DNA of 39,157 nucleotides from assembly GCA_046541575.1 (NCBI GenBank), contig JBKHDA010000014.1:1-39157 (forward strand), in the 5' to 3' direction. Shown in pieces: positions 16,450-25,814 of the stretch (position 1 is the stretch's first letter; the number at the start of each line of letters is the position of its first letter). A program made the translations under genes and the position numbers. Source of the stretch: Halanaerobium sp046541575. Lineage in GTDB: Bacteria; Bacillota; Halanaerobiia; Halanaerobiales; Halanaerobiaceae. Under the pieces are notes generated by a model. The model did no database searches. It was not told the DNA's origin and saw nothing but the letters and a program-made list of their open reading frames with translations.

Positions 16450-17595
16450 TTGGCTTTCAAGTTATATAACTTTATTTTTTATATTACTATGGCAGCATTT
16501 GGATACTTTAATATTTATTTTCAGGATGCCGGACTTGATTCATTTCAGATCGGTCTGGTTAATGCGATACCCAGAATTTTTGCTTTACTACTGATGCCCT
16601 TCTGGGGAATTTTAACAGATTACTTTCATGAAAATAAAAAGGTGTTACTCATAACATTAGTTGGTACGCTGGCTACTGTATTTCTTTTTCCCCAGACAAC
16701 TTCATTTAAAATATTAATGCTGCTTATGTTTTTTTATACTTTATTTCAAAATCCAATTGTACCTCTTTCTGACAGCCTGCTTTTAGATTATCTGGGAGAT
16801 GATGCTCACAATTACGGAAAATTTAGATTATGGGGTTCAGCCGGTTATATGCTTTCAGTTTCTGTTTTAGGATATTTTTTAGAAGCGACTTCTTCTACCA
16901 ATTTATTTTATGTTTATGCTCTGGTTTTAATTTTATCGATATTTTTATTAAAATTCTTACCTAAAAGCAAAAGACAGATTGAAGTTTTGGAGCCCGGTGA
17001 TTTCAAGAAAATCTTCAAGAAAAAAAGACTGCTTTATTTTCTCTTGTTTGTATTTATACTGCAGACAACAATGAATGCTAATTACAGTTATTTTCCGCTA
17101 TATATAGTGGCTCATGGGGGAGGGGAATTCCTGGTTGGTATTGCCCTGACTATCTCATCTGCCAGTGAAATTTTGGCTTTCTTTTTTTCGGATAAAATAA
17201 TTAAGAAAAATAATATTAGTAAAATAATTGCTGTGATAAGTATTGGTTTTGTTTTGCGCTGGTTAATGCTTTCCTTTTTCCCATATAATCCTATTATATT
17301 ATTCTCACAGCTGCTGCACAGTGTAACCTTCGGTCTCTTTTTTGCAGTAGGTGTTGATTATGTTGACCGGATAAGTGGGGAAAAATTTAGAGCAACCGGA
17401 CAGAATATTTATGCAGGAGTATTTATGGGAGTTAGCGCTATTTCCGGCAGTTTGATTGGTGGTAAACTTTATCAGCTTGCTGGAGGAGAAATCATGTATT
17501 TTTTCTGGGCATTAGTTTCTGCAGCTGCAGGAATTATTTACAGTGTATACCTTTTTAAAAAGGAGAAGGAGATTAAATTAAATGCAGATAAATAG
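16450..17595 (+). CDS. MFS transporter (MFS_1-like, HcaT-type family)
   Basis: The 381-residue protein has about 11-12 membrane helices in two halves. The N-terminal repeat contains MPFWGILTDYF, equivalent to the MFS cytoplasmic loop motif GxLaDrxGrr, and a middle loop rich in Lys separates the halves (about residues 174-198). The start FYITMAAFGYFNIYFQDAGL resembles the nucleoside/phenylpropionate-permease-like MFS_1_like group. Substrate and direction cannot be read from the sequence. The TTG start lies 5 bases after ymfH with GAGGA just upstream. The 3' end overlaps queG by 14 bases, so it belongs to the same operon. Confidence 0.88.
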   Translation: MAFKLYNFIFYITMAAFGYFNIYFQDAGLDSFQIGLVNAIPRIFALLLMPFWGILTDYFHENKKVLLITLVGTLATVFLFPQTTSFKILMLLMFFYTLFQNPIVPLSDSLLLDYLGDDAHNYGKFRLWGSAGYMLSVSVLGYFLEATSSTNLFYVYALVLILSIFLLKFLPKSKRQIEVLEPGDFKKIFKKKRLLYFLLFVFILQTTMNANYSYFPLYIVAHGGGEFLVGIALTISSASEILAFFFSDKIIKKNNISKIIAVISIGFVLRWLMLSFFPYNPIILFSQLLHSVTFGLFFAVGVDYVDRISGEKFRATGQNIYAGVFMGVSAISGSLIGGKLYQLAGGEIMYFFWALVSAAAGIIYSVYLFKKEKEIKLNADK

Positions 17596-18679
17596 TTTTA
17601 TAAAAAAAACTGCATCTGAGCTTGGTCTGGACCTCTGTGGAATAACTGATGGTGGGGAATTAAAAAAAGAGCGTAAACTTTTAGAAAAAAGAGCAAAAAG
17701 TAATTACTGGCCTCAGCCTTTAACAAATCAGGATCTGGAAGAACTGACAAAACCGGCTCTTCATTTTGATAATTTAAAATCTATAATAGCTGCTGCAGTT
17801 AGTTACAATAATGGAGGAGGCAGTACTTTCTTATCAAATTATGTAACAGTTAAAGATTATCATCATTATTTAGAAACTAAATTAGAAAAATTAGTTATGA
17901 GACTAAAAGAAGAACTGGAAAAAGACTTTAATTATAAAATTTTTGTTGATACAGCTCCTTTTTTAGAACGGGCAGTAGCTAAAAATGCAGGTATTGGGTT
18001 TATTGGCAAAAACTCAATGCTAATCAATCCCGAATACGGTTCCTATTTGTTTTTAGGAGAAATTTTTACTGATTTAGAAATAGAAAAAGACCAGCCCTTA
18101 GAAATTGATTGTGGTGAATGCAGAATCTGTATTAATCAATGTCAGGGTGGGGCTTTAAAATCAGAGTATCTGCTGGATGCTGATGACTGTATTTCTTATC
18201 TGACTCAAAAGAAAGGAATACTTAAAAAAGAAGAAATAAAAAAAATGGGTAGTCATATCTGGGGCTGTGATGCCTGTCAGGAAAATTGTCCTTACAATAA
18301 AAACACCCCAGAAACAGATACTCCTGAGCTTCAATTTTTTGAAGAAGAGCTTGAATATTTTTTAAAATTAGATCGGAAAGAGACTCCGAATGAGCTAAAT
18401 CAGACAGCTATTATGTGGAGGGGCAGCAGAATCTTAGTGCGAAATGCTTTGATTGCAGCTGCTAGTTTAAAGGCAGAAAAATATTTTGATTTAATTAAAG
18501 ATAAATTAAATGATAATTCCCCTATTATCCGTTACTATGCTGCTTATTCTCTGGCAAAAATAGATTTTACAAGGGCAAAAAAAATTATAAAAGATCAGCT
18601 AAAAAAAGAAAAAAATAAGGATTACAAAGAAAAGATGAACAAATTGATAGAGCAGGAGGAAAAAGATTATGAATATTAA
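17582..18679 (+). CDS. queG: Epoxyqueuosine reductase QueG
   Basis: QueG performs the last step of queuosine synthesis, reducing epoxyqueuosine in tRNA with cobalamin and two [4Fe-4S] clusters. The sequence has the catalytic Asp in VDTAPFLERA (Asp123) and the GFIGKNSMLI block. Two cluster-binding Cys sets are visible: C177, C180, C183, C187 and C203, C229, C232, C236. A C-terminal HEAT-like repeat region (IIRYYAAYSLAKID) is probably for tRNA binding. The length of 365 residues is normal. Its ATG lies within the end of the MFS gene behind a GGAGAAGGAG stretch. Activity needs cobalamin from synthesis or uptake, which is not encoded in the window. Confidence 0.95.
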   Translation: MQINSFIKKTASELGLDLCGITDGGELKKERKLLEKRAKSNYWPQPLTNQDLEELTKPALHFDNLKSIIAAAVSYNNGGGSTFLSNYVTVKDYHHYLETKLEKLVMRLKEELEKDFNYKIFVDTAPFLERAVAKNAGIGFIGKNSMLINPEYGSYLFLGEIFTDLEIEKDQPLEIDCGECRICINQCQGGALKSEYLLDADDCISYLTQKKGILKKEEIKKMGSHIWGCDACQENCPYNKNTPETDTPELQFFEEELEYFLKLDRKETPNELNQTAIMWRGSRILVRNALIAAASLKAEKYFDLIKDKLNDNSPIIRYYAAYSLAKIDFTRAKKIIKDQLKKEKNKDYKEKMNKLIEQEEKDYEY

Positions 18680-20318
18680 TTTAGATGGAGAAAAATTAAA
18701 AATAATAGAAAAAAGCAGTATAGAAGAAATAATTTCGGAAAGTGAAATTGAGAATCAAAAAGATATCATGGCTGTGGTTATTGAGAATGAAGTTTATGAT
18801 CTAAATGAATATTTAGATCGAGATGCTGAAATAAAAACAGTAAAAATCAATTCAGAACTTGGGAACAGAATTTATCGCCGCAGTCTTTATTTAGTAATGG
18901 CCAAAGCGGTTTATGATCTTTTTCCGGAATCTATTTTGAAAATAGAAATATCTATTAGTAATGGAATTTACTGTGAACTTGAAAACAAATCTAGTTTGAG
19001 CAAAAGTGATATAAGTAAAATTAAGCAGCGGATGCAGGAAATTATTGAAGCTGATTATAAAATAAAAAAACATAAGTTAAAGAAAGAGGAAGTTATAGAA
19101 ATAATAAAAAAAGAAAACTGTTCTTTTAGAAGTGAATTAATTGAACAGCAGAATAAAGATTATTATACTCTTTATGAACTTGAGGGATATTATGATTATT
19201 TTTATTATAATATGGTTCCCTCAACTTCTTATTTACAGGAGTTTGACCTGCATTTAAGAATACCCGGGTTTGTATTGTTATTTCCTAAATTTTTTAGTAA
19301 TAAAAAGGTTCCTAAATTCAAAGAACAGCCAAAACTTGCTAATATATTTTTAGAATATGAAAGATTGGGCACAATTCTTGGTATCAGCAATGTTTTTGAA
19401 TTAAATCAGCTGGTAGAGGAAAATGAATATAATGAATTAATCAGAATTGCAGAAGCTCTGCATGAGAAAAAAATAGCGAAAATAGCTGATAGAATAAAAA
19501 GTGGAATGCCCAGAAATAAAATTATTTTAATTGCCGGACCTACTTCTTCTGGAAAAACTACCTTTACTCATCGTTTATCAACCCAGTTAAAAATTAATGG
19601 TTTAAGACCGGTGCAGATTTCAGTTGATAATTATTTTGTTGATCGGAAAAATACTCCTTTAGATGAAAATGGAGAACCGAATTTTGAATCTATAGATGCA
19701 CTTGATTTAGAGCTTTTTAACGAGCATCTTTTAAAATTAATCCAGGGAGAAAAAGTAGAATTACCCAGGTTTAACTTTGAAAAGGGCATTAGAGAAAAAA
19801 GTGGGAAGTTTTTGCAGTTAGAAGATGATCAGCCTATTTTAATAGAAGGAATTCACGGCTTAAATGATAAAATGACAGAAGTTATACCACAGGATTTGAA
19901 ATTTAAAATTTATATCAGTGCTCTGACTCAGCTCAATATTGACTGTCATAATAGAATCCCAACAACTGATACAAGATTAATTCGCCGTATTGTGAGGGAT
20001 AATCAATATCGAAATTTATCTGCGGCTGATACTCTTAATTTATGGAAGGCTGTCCGCAAAGGAGAAGAAAAAAACATTTTTCCTTATCAGGAAAATGCAG
20101 ATGTGATGTTTAATTCGGCACTAATTTATGAGCTTTCTGTATTAAAAAATTATGTTGAGCCTTTATTAAAACAGATTGATAAAACAAATAGAAATTATTA
20201 TCAGGCACAGCGGCTGCTGGAAATTCTGAGCAACTTTAAAGCCATACCTGATGATGAGGTTCCTTTTACTTCAATTTTAAGAGAGTTTACCGGCATGAGC
20301 GTTTTTAGAGAAGAATAA
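18669..20318 (+). CDS. Nucleoside (uridine-type) kinase with N-terminal TGS-like domain
   Basis: The C-terminal half is a P-loop kinase of the uridine kinase/phosphoribulokinase family: Walker A GPTSSGKTT at residues 290-298, the substrate loop VDNYFVDR near 317, and DALDLELFNEHL. The N-terminal half (about 1-200) resembles the TGS and threonyl-tRNA-synthetase-like second domain found fused to this kinase in many Firmicutes and Thermotogae. It probably phosphorylates a pyrimidine nucleoside; the role of the N-terminal part is unclear. The 549 residues match the fused family. The start overlaps queG by 11 bases with GGAGGA at 18655-18660. The last 42 bases overlap the convergent HAD gene. Confidence 0.88.
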   Translation: MNINLDGEKLKIIEKSSIEEIISESEIENQKDIMAVVIENEVYDLNEYLDRDAEIKTVKINSELGNRIYRRSLYLVMAKAVYDLFPESILKIEISISNGIYCELENKSSLSKSDISKIKQRMQEIIEADYKIKKHKLKKEEVIEIIKKENCSFRSELIEQQNKDYYTLYELEGYYDYFYYNMVPSTSYLQEFDLHLRIPGFVLLFPKFFSNKKVPKFKEQPKLANIFLEYERLGTILGISNVFELNQLVEENEYNELIRIAEALHEKKIAKIADRIKSGMPRNKIILIAGPTSSGKTTFTHRLSTQLKINGLRPVQISVDNYFVDRKNTPLDENGEPNFESIDALDLELFNEHLLKLIQGEKVELPRFNFEKGIREKSGKFLQLEDDQPILIEGIHGLNDKMTEVIPQDLKFKIYISALTQLNIDCHNRIPTTDTRLIRRIVRDNQYRNLSAADTLNLWKAVRKGEEKNIFPYQENADVMFNSALIYELSVLKNYVEPLLKQIDKTNRNYYQAQRLLEILSNFKAIPDDEVPFTSILREFTGMSVFREE

Positions 20319-20876
20319 TTCTATATTTTCTTTAATTTCATCCCAATTATTAACCTTAGTAATTTTTTCATTACCTTTAAAATTACTATTATGATATTTA
20401 CTAATCAATATAACAGGAATGTTTTTAGCGGCAATTTCTAAAGCATTTTCTTTTCTGTCATCTATAAATAGAGAAATATTTTTCTCAACTGCCAGAGGTG
20501 CTTTATTATGCTCATGGTATAGTTCATGGTAGGGAATTGCATTTTCTTTTAACCAATTTTCAGTCAGAGCGCGGTGTCTTTCATCTCTGGCTGTAATTAA
20601 AATTAAATTGTGTCCCTGTTCATATAGCTCGGTAAGTGTTTCTCTGGCCTTATCTACAGCTTTAACACTGCTGTATATTTCTTCTATCTTTTCCTGAATA
20701 AAATTGTTTAACTCCTGATCATTGATTGCAAAAGCTTTTCTAAGATCATAAGTATCTTTTTTTAAAGTTATTTCTCGATCAAAGAACTCATTCATTTTCT
20801 GCTGCCAGATACTGTTATGATCTGGACCTTCATCTGTTAAAACACCATCAATATCTATGCCAAAATTGTATTTCAT
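20277..20876 (-). CDS. HAD superfamily 5'-nucleotidase (NT5C-like)
   Basis: A 199-residue HAD phosphatase with motif I DIDGVLTDE (residues 7-15, nucleophile and acid Asp). Motif II is ILITARDERHR, and the C-terminal motif with adjacent Asp is LFIDDRKENA. This arrangement fits the NT5C/YqfW-type nucleotidases and related uncharacterised HAD proteins; the natural substrate is uncertain. The frame stays open upstream to 20927, but the ATG at 20876 has GAGGTG nine bases before it and begins directly at the catalytic strand, so I choose it. Its 3' end overlaps the kinase gene by 42 bases in the opposite direction, with no terminator between. Confidence 0.88.
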   Translation of the reverse strand: MKYNFGIDIDGVLTDEGPDHNSIWQQKMNEFFDREITLKKDTYDLRKAFAINDQELNNFIQEKIEEIYSSVKAVDKARETLTELYEQGHNLILITARDERHRALTENWLKENAIPYHELYHEHNKAPLAVEKNISLFIDDRKENALEIAAKNIPVILISKYHNSNFKGNEKITKVNNWDEIKENIELFFSKNAHAGKLS

Positions 20877-21041
20877 TTTTACAAACACCTCATATAATAA
20901 GATTTTATCTTTAGATAATATTATCATTTTTTTTTATATATGTCCAGATATGAAAATAGAGTAAGCTTTATTCTGCTTTATTTTCACTAAAATATCAAGT
21001 AAAATGATAATAAGTAATATAATTTGTAGGAGGTTAATAAA

Positions 21042-21689
21042 TTGACAGCAAATATAAATAAAAAAGAAAAAGTTGAAGAATTAGTAGAATTATTTTCTGA
21101 GCATTATCCAGAACCAGGGACGGCTTTGAATTTTGAGACTCCCTTTGAACTGTTGATAGCTACAATTTTATCCGCTCAGACTACAGATATTCAGGTAAAC
21201 AAAGTAACTAAAGACTTATTTAAAGAATATAATAGTCCTGAAAATATGCTGGAGCTGAGTCAAAAAGAATTGGAAAAAAAGATTAACAGTATTGGCCTTT
21301 ATAGGAATAAGTCAAAATATATTCTAAAAACCTGCAGAATTTTAATTGAAGAATTTGGTGGTGAAGTTCCTCAAACACGAAAAGATCTTTTAAAATTAAG
21401 TGGTGTTGGCAGAAAAACAGCAAATGTAGTTCTGGCTAATGCTTTTTTTAAAGCTGCTTTTCCTGTTGATACTCATGTTTTTAGAGTTTCCAAACGTTTG
21501 GGTTTAAGCAGTGGAAAAAATGTTGAGCAGACTGAAAAGGAATTAACAGAATTAATTCCCAAAAAATACTGGATTGATTTTCACCACTGGTTAATTGACC
21601 ACGGCAGAGCATTATGTAAGGCTCAAAATCCTGACTGCGAAAACTGTTTTGCCAGCGGACTCTGCAGGTATTATAAAAATATTAATTAA
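21042..21689 (+). CDS. nth: Endonuclease III (DNA glycosylase/AP lyase)
   Basis: Nth removes oxidised pyrimidines and cuts at the resulting abasic site in base excision repair. The 215 residues show the helix-hairpin-helix LSGVGRKTANVV with catalytic Lys125. The catalytic Asp143 lies in PVDTHVFRV. The [4Fe-4S] loop C-x6-C-x2-C-x5-C covers Cys192, 199, 202 and 208. The start is TTG with a near-perfect TAGGAGGT site. A TATAAT box at 21018-21023 may be its promoter, but no good -35 element accompanies it. It leads a three-gene run with phoH and the spoIID-like gene. Confidence 0.96.
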   Translation: MTANINKKEKVEELVELFSEHYPEPGTALNFETPFELLIATILSAQTTDIQVNKVTKDLFKEYNSPENMLELSQKELEKKINSIGLYRNKSKYILKTCRILIEEFGGEVPQTRKDLLKLSGVGRKTANVVLANAFFKAAFPVDTHVFRVSKRLGLSSGKNVEQTEKELTELIPKKYWIDFHHWLIDHGRALCKAQNPDCENCFASGLCRYYKNIN

Positions 21690-21715
21690 AATATACTTTG
21701 AGGGAGGAAGCAGAA

Positions 21716-23026
21716 ATGAAAAAAATATTTGTTTTAGATACCAATGTATTACTGAATGATCCTAGTGCTATTTATAGTTTTGAGGATAATGATGTTATTA
21801 TTCCCCTGGCTGTACTGGAAGAAATTGACAGTTTAAAAACTAAAAGTTCAGATTTAGGTTATAATGCTCGGGAAAGCTCAAGGATTTTAGAAGAGCTGAG
21901 AAACAATGGAAATCTGCATGATGGGGTGGAATTAGAGTCTGGTGGTATAGTCAAAATTGTAATCAATGGAGGTCTTGAGCTTCCACAGGGTCTGAGCTCC
22001 AGTAAGATGGATAACAGAATTATTTCTACTGCCATTCACCTCCAGGAAGAAAATTCAGACAAAAAAGTGATTATGATTTCTGATGACATTAATCTTCGCT
22101 TAATCTGTGACGCCTATGGCTTACAGGCAGAAGAACATGATTCGACCCGCTTAAAAGAGGAGGAAATTTATTCCGGAATTAAGGAGATCAGCTGCAGTTC
22201 TTCTTTAATTGATAAATTTTTTGAGGAAGAAAAATTACCTTTATCAGAATTAAATAAATTTGAAGGAACTTTATATGAAAATGAATTTGTACAGTTGACA
22301 GCAGATGATAAAAATAAAAACACAGCTCTGGCCAGATTTAGTGGTGACAATCTAGTTACTTTACGTTATAATAAAAGTCAGCCTGTAAAAATAAGGGCCA
22401 GAAACCGGGAGCAGCAGCTGGCATTTGAACTGCTGCTTGACGAAGAGATTCAGCTGGTTACATTATCCGGAAAAGCAGGAACAGGTAAAACTTTACTGGC
22501 AATTGCAGCCGGATTATCTAAGGTAGTAGACGAAAATTCTTATTCCAAACTTTTAGTGGCCAGACCAATACAGCCGATGGGTAAAGAAATGGGATTTTTG
22601 CCTGGAGATGTTGAAGACAAAATGGGACCCTGGATGCAGCCAATTTTTGATAACCTTGATTTTGTTGTTCACCGAAATAAAGATGCAAATTATGCTTACC
22701 AAAAGTTGAAAGACAAAGATTTAATTCAGATTGAACCACTAACTTATATTAGAGGTAGATCAGTACCGGATCAGTTTATTATAATTGATGAGGCTCAAAA
22801 TCTCTCATTACATGAGGTTAAAACAATTGTAACAAGAGCCGGTGAAGGATCTAAATTAGTTTTTACAGGTGATCCGTTCCAGATTGATAATCCATATTTA
22901 AACTTTCATAAAAATGGTTTAAATTATCTGGCTCATAAATTTCATGAGCAAAAAATTGCCGGCCATGTAATGTTAAAAGAAGGAGAAAGATCAGAACTTG
23001 CTGAGATTGCTAGTGATCTTCTTTAA
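21716..23026 (+). CDS. PIN domain plus PhoH-type ATPase
   Basis: The 436-residue protein fuses an N-terminal PIN nuclease domain to a C-terminal PhoH ATPase. The PIN domain spans about residues 1-135, with acidic residues in LDTNVLLND, LEEIDSLK and ISDDINLR. The ATPase has Walker A SGKAGTGKT near 248 and Walker B IIIDEAQN near 355. Such PIN-PhoH (YlaK type) proteins are thought to act as RNA helicase-nucleases; the physiological role is not settled. The frame extends to a TTG at 21698, but AGGGAGGA at 21701-21708 serves the ATG at 21716, which also starts directly at the first PIN strand. Confidence 0.92.
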   Translation: MKKIFVLDTNVLLNDPSAIYSFEDNDVIIPLAVLEEIDSLKTKSSDLGYNARESSRILEELRNNGNLHDGVELESGGIVKIVINGGLELPQGLSSSKMDNRIISTAIHLQEENSDKKVIMISDDINLRLICDAYGLQAEEHDSTRLKEEEIYSGIKEISCSSSLIDKFFEEEKLPLSELNKFEGTLYENEFVQLTADDKNKNTALARFSGDNLVTLRYNKSQPVKIRARNREQQLAFELLLDEEIQLVTLSGKAGTGKTLLAIAAGLSKVVDENSYSKLLVARPIQPMGKEMGFLPGDVEDKMGPWMQPIFDNLDFVVHRNKDANYAYQKLKDKDLIQIEPLTYIRGRSVPDQFIIIDEAQNLSLHEVKTIVTRAGEGSKLVFTGDPFQIDNPYLNFHKNGLNYLAHKFHEQKIAGHVMLKEGERSELAEIASDLL

Positions 23027-23045
23027 AATACAGGAGTTGTATTAA

Positions 23046-25142
23046 ATGAAAAAAGTTTTTAGGTTGATTATAATCTCTGCTCTTTTATTGGGAATTTTTA
23101 TTCCGCTGATGGATCATTATTATAATCAGAGTAAGCCTTCAAGTGTAACTATGGCCCAGAAGAGCAGAGATAGAACTATCAGGGAACTATTTAAATTAGC
23201 CGAGGAATCTTTTTATGAGGGGAATTATAATTCTGCTGAAGAATATTACAGGCAGGTTATTGAACTGGCCCCTTATAATTTAGAAAGTAGAAGAAATCTG
23301 GCTGTTATTTATAATGATCAAAATGATTTAAAATCCGAAAATGAGATTCTGCTGCAGACTGCTATCTTGAGCGGTGAAAATCAGGATTATCTAAATCTTG
23401 CTGTTAATTTTTATGAAATAGATAATAATTTAGCTTCAAATTTCATTCTAGAAAATAAAATTGATGAGGCTGAGGCTGAAGATGTTGATTTTCTTTTTCA
23501 AAAATTATATTATCTAATCAAAAACCATTTAGAATTAGAAAATTATCAGGCTGCAGAAGAATATTTAATGGAAATAACTAGTTTAGAGTTAAATAAGGCA
23601 GAGGTTTATCTGCTGAGTGCTGAATTAAATAAGAAAAAGGGAAATTTTATGCAGGCCTTTCAAAATTATCAGAAGTCCTATCAGGCGCAGAGGAGTCAGA
23701 GTTATTTATTTAAAGATATGGCTCAGATGCTGGAAAAGGCCGAAGAAGAGAGACGGGCATATAATTACTGGCAGAACACACTGGACTATGGCTGGTTTGA
23801 AAAACTTGCCTATCAGAGAATTAAATATTATCAGGATAAATATCCAGAGCTCAAAGCTGAAGAAATTGAAGAAAATGATCCTGAAGAAATTAATCCCTTT
23901 ACTTTAAAGGCTTCCTGGCAGGAGATAGAAAAGCTGCCTACAGAAAAAGATATTCAAAGTTTAAGAATTGGTCTGCAGGAAAACAATGAGCATTTATTAT
24001 TTCAGTATTCAGATCCTTTTTCAATAATTTATGATGGTATAATTTTATTTAGAGGAGATGCTAAAAAAAATTATATGATTGAAGTTGAAGGAAATGATAT
24101 TTATATTAAGACTGAGGAAGAAAAAGTAAAATTGGGCAGCTCTGACCTGGAATATCAGATTTACAGCAGTCATGAAAATTCATCTTTTTATGTTTTTAAT
24201 ATTAATTATGGTCAGGGGTATTTCTGGCAGGGAAGTGGAAACAGGCAGTACAGAGGCAATATGATAATTAAAGGAGAGGGAGAAGAATTTACACTAATCA
24301 ATCAGGTGGATTTAACCCCTTATTTGCTATCTGTGGTACCTTCAGAAATTTATGCCAGCTGGCCTATGGAGTCTTTAAAGGCTCAAGCTGTAGCAGCTAG
24401 AAGCTATACTCTGAGTAATTTAGGAAGACACAGCAGTGATGGCTATGATCTCTGTTCCAGTGTTCACTGTGCAGCCTATAATGGGATTACAAGCGAACAT
24501 CCACGAACTACTGAGGCTGTTTTATCGACTCAGGGTGAAAGCGCGGTCTTTGAAGGCAAAATTATTGAGGCTGTATTCAGCAGCAACAGCGGTGGTTTGA
24601 CTGAACGCAGTGACCAGATCTGGTCTGCTGATTTACCATACCTTAGGGGTTCCAATCAGATGAAGAAAGATAATTATAATTTTCCCCTTGCTCCTGTTGA
24701 ATTACAGGAATGGCTTTCATCCATTCCGGAATCTTATTCTAAAGATTATGGCAACAGTAATTATCGCTGGCAGCTTAGAGTTCCGGCAGATGTAATTGAA
24801 TATAGAAGTGGTCTCAAAAAAATCAATAAAATTGAAGTTAATAAACGGTCTCAGGGTGGAACAATTACTTCTCTGATTATTTATGGAGAGCTGGAAGAAA
24901 AGACTTATAATGTATCTCAGATCAGAAGAGTTTTAGGTGGATTAAAGAGCAGCCGTTTTTCTTTTGACAGCCATTATGATCAAGATGGATATCTAAAAGA
25001 GATTTATGTATATGGTTCAGGTTGGGGACACAACCTTGGTCTTGATCAATCAGCTTCTGCAGGTATGGGAGCTGACGGCTGGAATTATAGAGAAATAATT
25101 AAACATTTCTATCCTGGGGTAGAAATTGAAAAAATTAATTAG
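23046..25142 (+). CDS. TPR-containing SpoIID/LytB domain protein
   Basis: The 698-residue protein has an N-terminal signal anchor (about residues 4-23) and a TPR-like helical region (about 40-260, FYEGNYNSAEEYYRQVIELAP). A linker follows, then the SpoIID/LytB domain (about 415-698). That domain shows LLSVVPSEIYASWPMESLKAQAVAARSY with the expected Glu, and the closing GSGWGHNLGLDQSASAGMG. SpoIID proteins are peptidoglycan lytic transglycosylases; the fusion with TPRs suggests a cell-envelope hydrolase working with partners, not the classical sporulation enzyme. TACAGGAG precedes the ATG. Its stop codon lies within the base of the terminator that follows. Confidence 0.92.
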   Translation: MKKVFRLIIISALLLGIFIPLMDHYYNQSKPSSVTMAQKSRDRTIRELFKLAEESFYEGNYNSAEEYYRQVIELAPYNLESRRNLAVIYNDQNDLKSENEILLQTAILSGENQDYLNLAVNFYEIDNNLASNFILENKIDEAEAEDVDFLFQKLYYLIKNHLELENYQAAEEYLMEITSLELNKAEVYLLSAELNKKKGNFMQAFQNYQKSYQAQRSQSYLFKDMAQMLEKAEEERRAYNYWQNTLDYGWFEKLAYQRIKYYQDKYPELKAEEIEENDPEEINPFTLKASWQEIEKLPTEKDIQSLRIGLQENNEHLLFQYSDPFSIIYDGIILFRGDAKKNYMIEVEGNDIYIKTEEEKVKLGSSDLEYQIYSSHENSSFYVFNINYGQGYFWQGSGNRQYRGNMIIKGEGEEFTLINQVDLTPYLLSVVPSEIYASWPMESLKAQAVAARSYTLSNLGRHSSDGYDLCSSVHCAAYNGITSEHPRTTEAVLSTQGESAVFEGKIIEAVFSSNSGGLTERSDQIWSADLPYLRGSNQMKKDNYNFPLAPVELQEWLSSIPESYSKDYGNSNYRWQLRVPADVIEYRSGLKKINKIEVNKRSQGGTITSLIIYGELEEKTYNVSQIRRVLGGLKSSRFSFDSHYDQDGYLKEIYVYGSGWGHNLGLDQSASAGMGADGWNYREIIKHFYPGVEIEKIN

Positions 25143-25168
25143 CCCTGTTCTTTAAGGGCTTTTTTTTT
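25141..25168 (+). terminator. Rho-independent terminator after the SpoIID-like gene
   Basis: AGCCCT (25141-25146) pairs with AGGGCT (25155-25160) across an 8-base loop and runs straight into eight T residues. The stem starts inside the stop codon. Confidence 0.88.
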
Positions 25169-25205
25169 GATTGTAGTAAATAAATATATATAAAGGAGAT
25201 AAATA

Positions 25206-25760
25206 ATGGATACTAAAAAAATTACAACAACTTCAGTTTTAGCAGCATTTGCTTTAGTTTTGATGCTGATTGTTCGTTTTCCGATGTTTTTACCATTTTT
25301 AATTTATGAACCAGGTGATATTCCAATTTTAATTATTTCATTTTTGTTTGGTCCTGGAGCAGCAGTTGGAGCAACTTTTATTTTATCAATACTGATGGCT
25401 GTTTTTACAGGGCTGGGAGGTCCATTTGGTGCTTTTATGCATTTTTTAGCTACTGGAGTTTTTGCAGGAACTGCAGGATATTTTTACAAACAGCATCATA
25501 ATAAACTTGGTGCAGTAAAAGGCCTGGCGATTGGTTCTATTGCAATGACTGTCGTTATGGCAGGAGCAAATTTGTTTTTTAATCCAATTTTTTATGGTAT
25601 ACCCAGAGAACAGGTTCTGCAGATGATGCTGCCGGGTATTTTACCCTTTAATTTAACTAAAGCTGTTATCAATTCAATTATTACTATTTTAGTTTATAAG
25701 AAACTTGCTAACTTTTTAACAAGAAAGAGTTTACTAAAAAGTAAGCAAATTGTAGAATAA
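25206..25760 (+). CDS. ECF transporter S component (vitamin-type, RibU-like)
   Basis: This 184-residue protein has about five or six hydrophobic segments. It shows the S-component layout: an N-terminal TTTSVLAAFALVLMLIVRFP helix, then YEPGDIPILIISFLFGPGAAVGA and GGPFGAFMHFLATGVFAG. The pattern resembles riboflavin-type (RibU) S components, but the substrate cannot be fixed from sequence alone, and no FMN or other riboswitch lies in the short upstream region. The energising A1, A2 and T subunits are not nearby, as expected for group II ECF systems with shared modules. AAAGGAG at 25192-25198 precedes the ATG. It sits alone after a terminator. Confidence 0.82.
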   Translation: MDTKKITTTSVLAAFALVLMLIVRFPMFLPFLIYEPGDIPILIISFLFGPGAAVGATFILSILMAVFTGLGGPFGAFMHFLATGVFAGTAGYFYKQHHNKLGAVKGLAIGSIAMTVVMAGANLFFNPIFYGIPREQVLQMMLPGILPFNLTKAVINSIITILVYKKLANFLTRKSLLKSKQIVE

Positions 25761-25762
25761 GT

Positions 25763-25792
25763 TTGACAAACACCCCTTTACTGAGATAAAAT
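25763..25792 (+). promoter_or_regulatory. Sigma-A-type promoter for the metallo-hydrolase gene
   Basis: TTGACA (25763-25768) and TAAAAT (25787-25792) are separated by 18 bases. Transcription would start near 25799, leaving a short leader with GAGGAG before a TTG start codon. Confidence 0.7.
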
Positions 25793-25814
25793 TTTTATGA
25801 GAGGAGTTGTTTTT

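Noticed and set aside
25169..25205. Possible FMN or other riboswitch before the ECF S component
   Set aside because: Only 37 bases separate the terminator from the start codon, too short for a riboswitch, and no conserved aptamer motif is seen.
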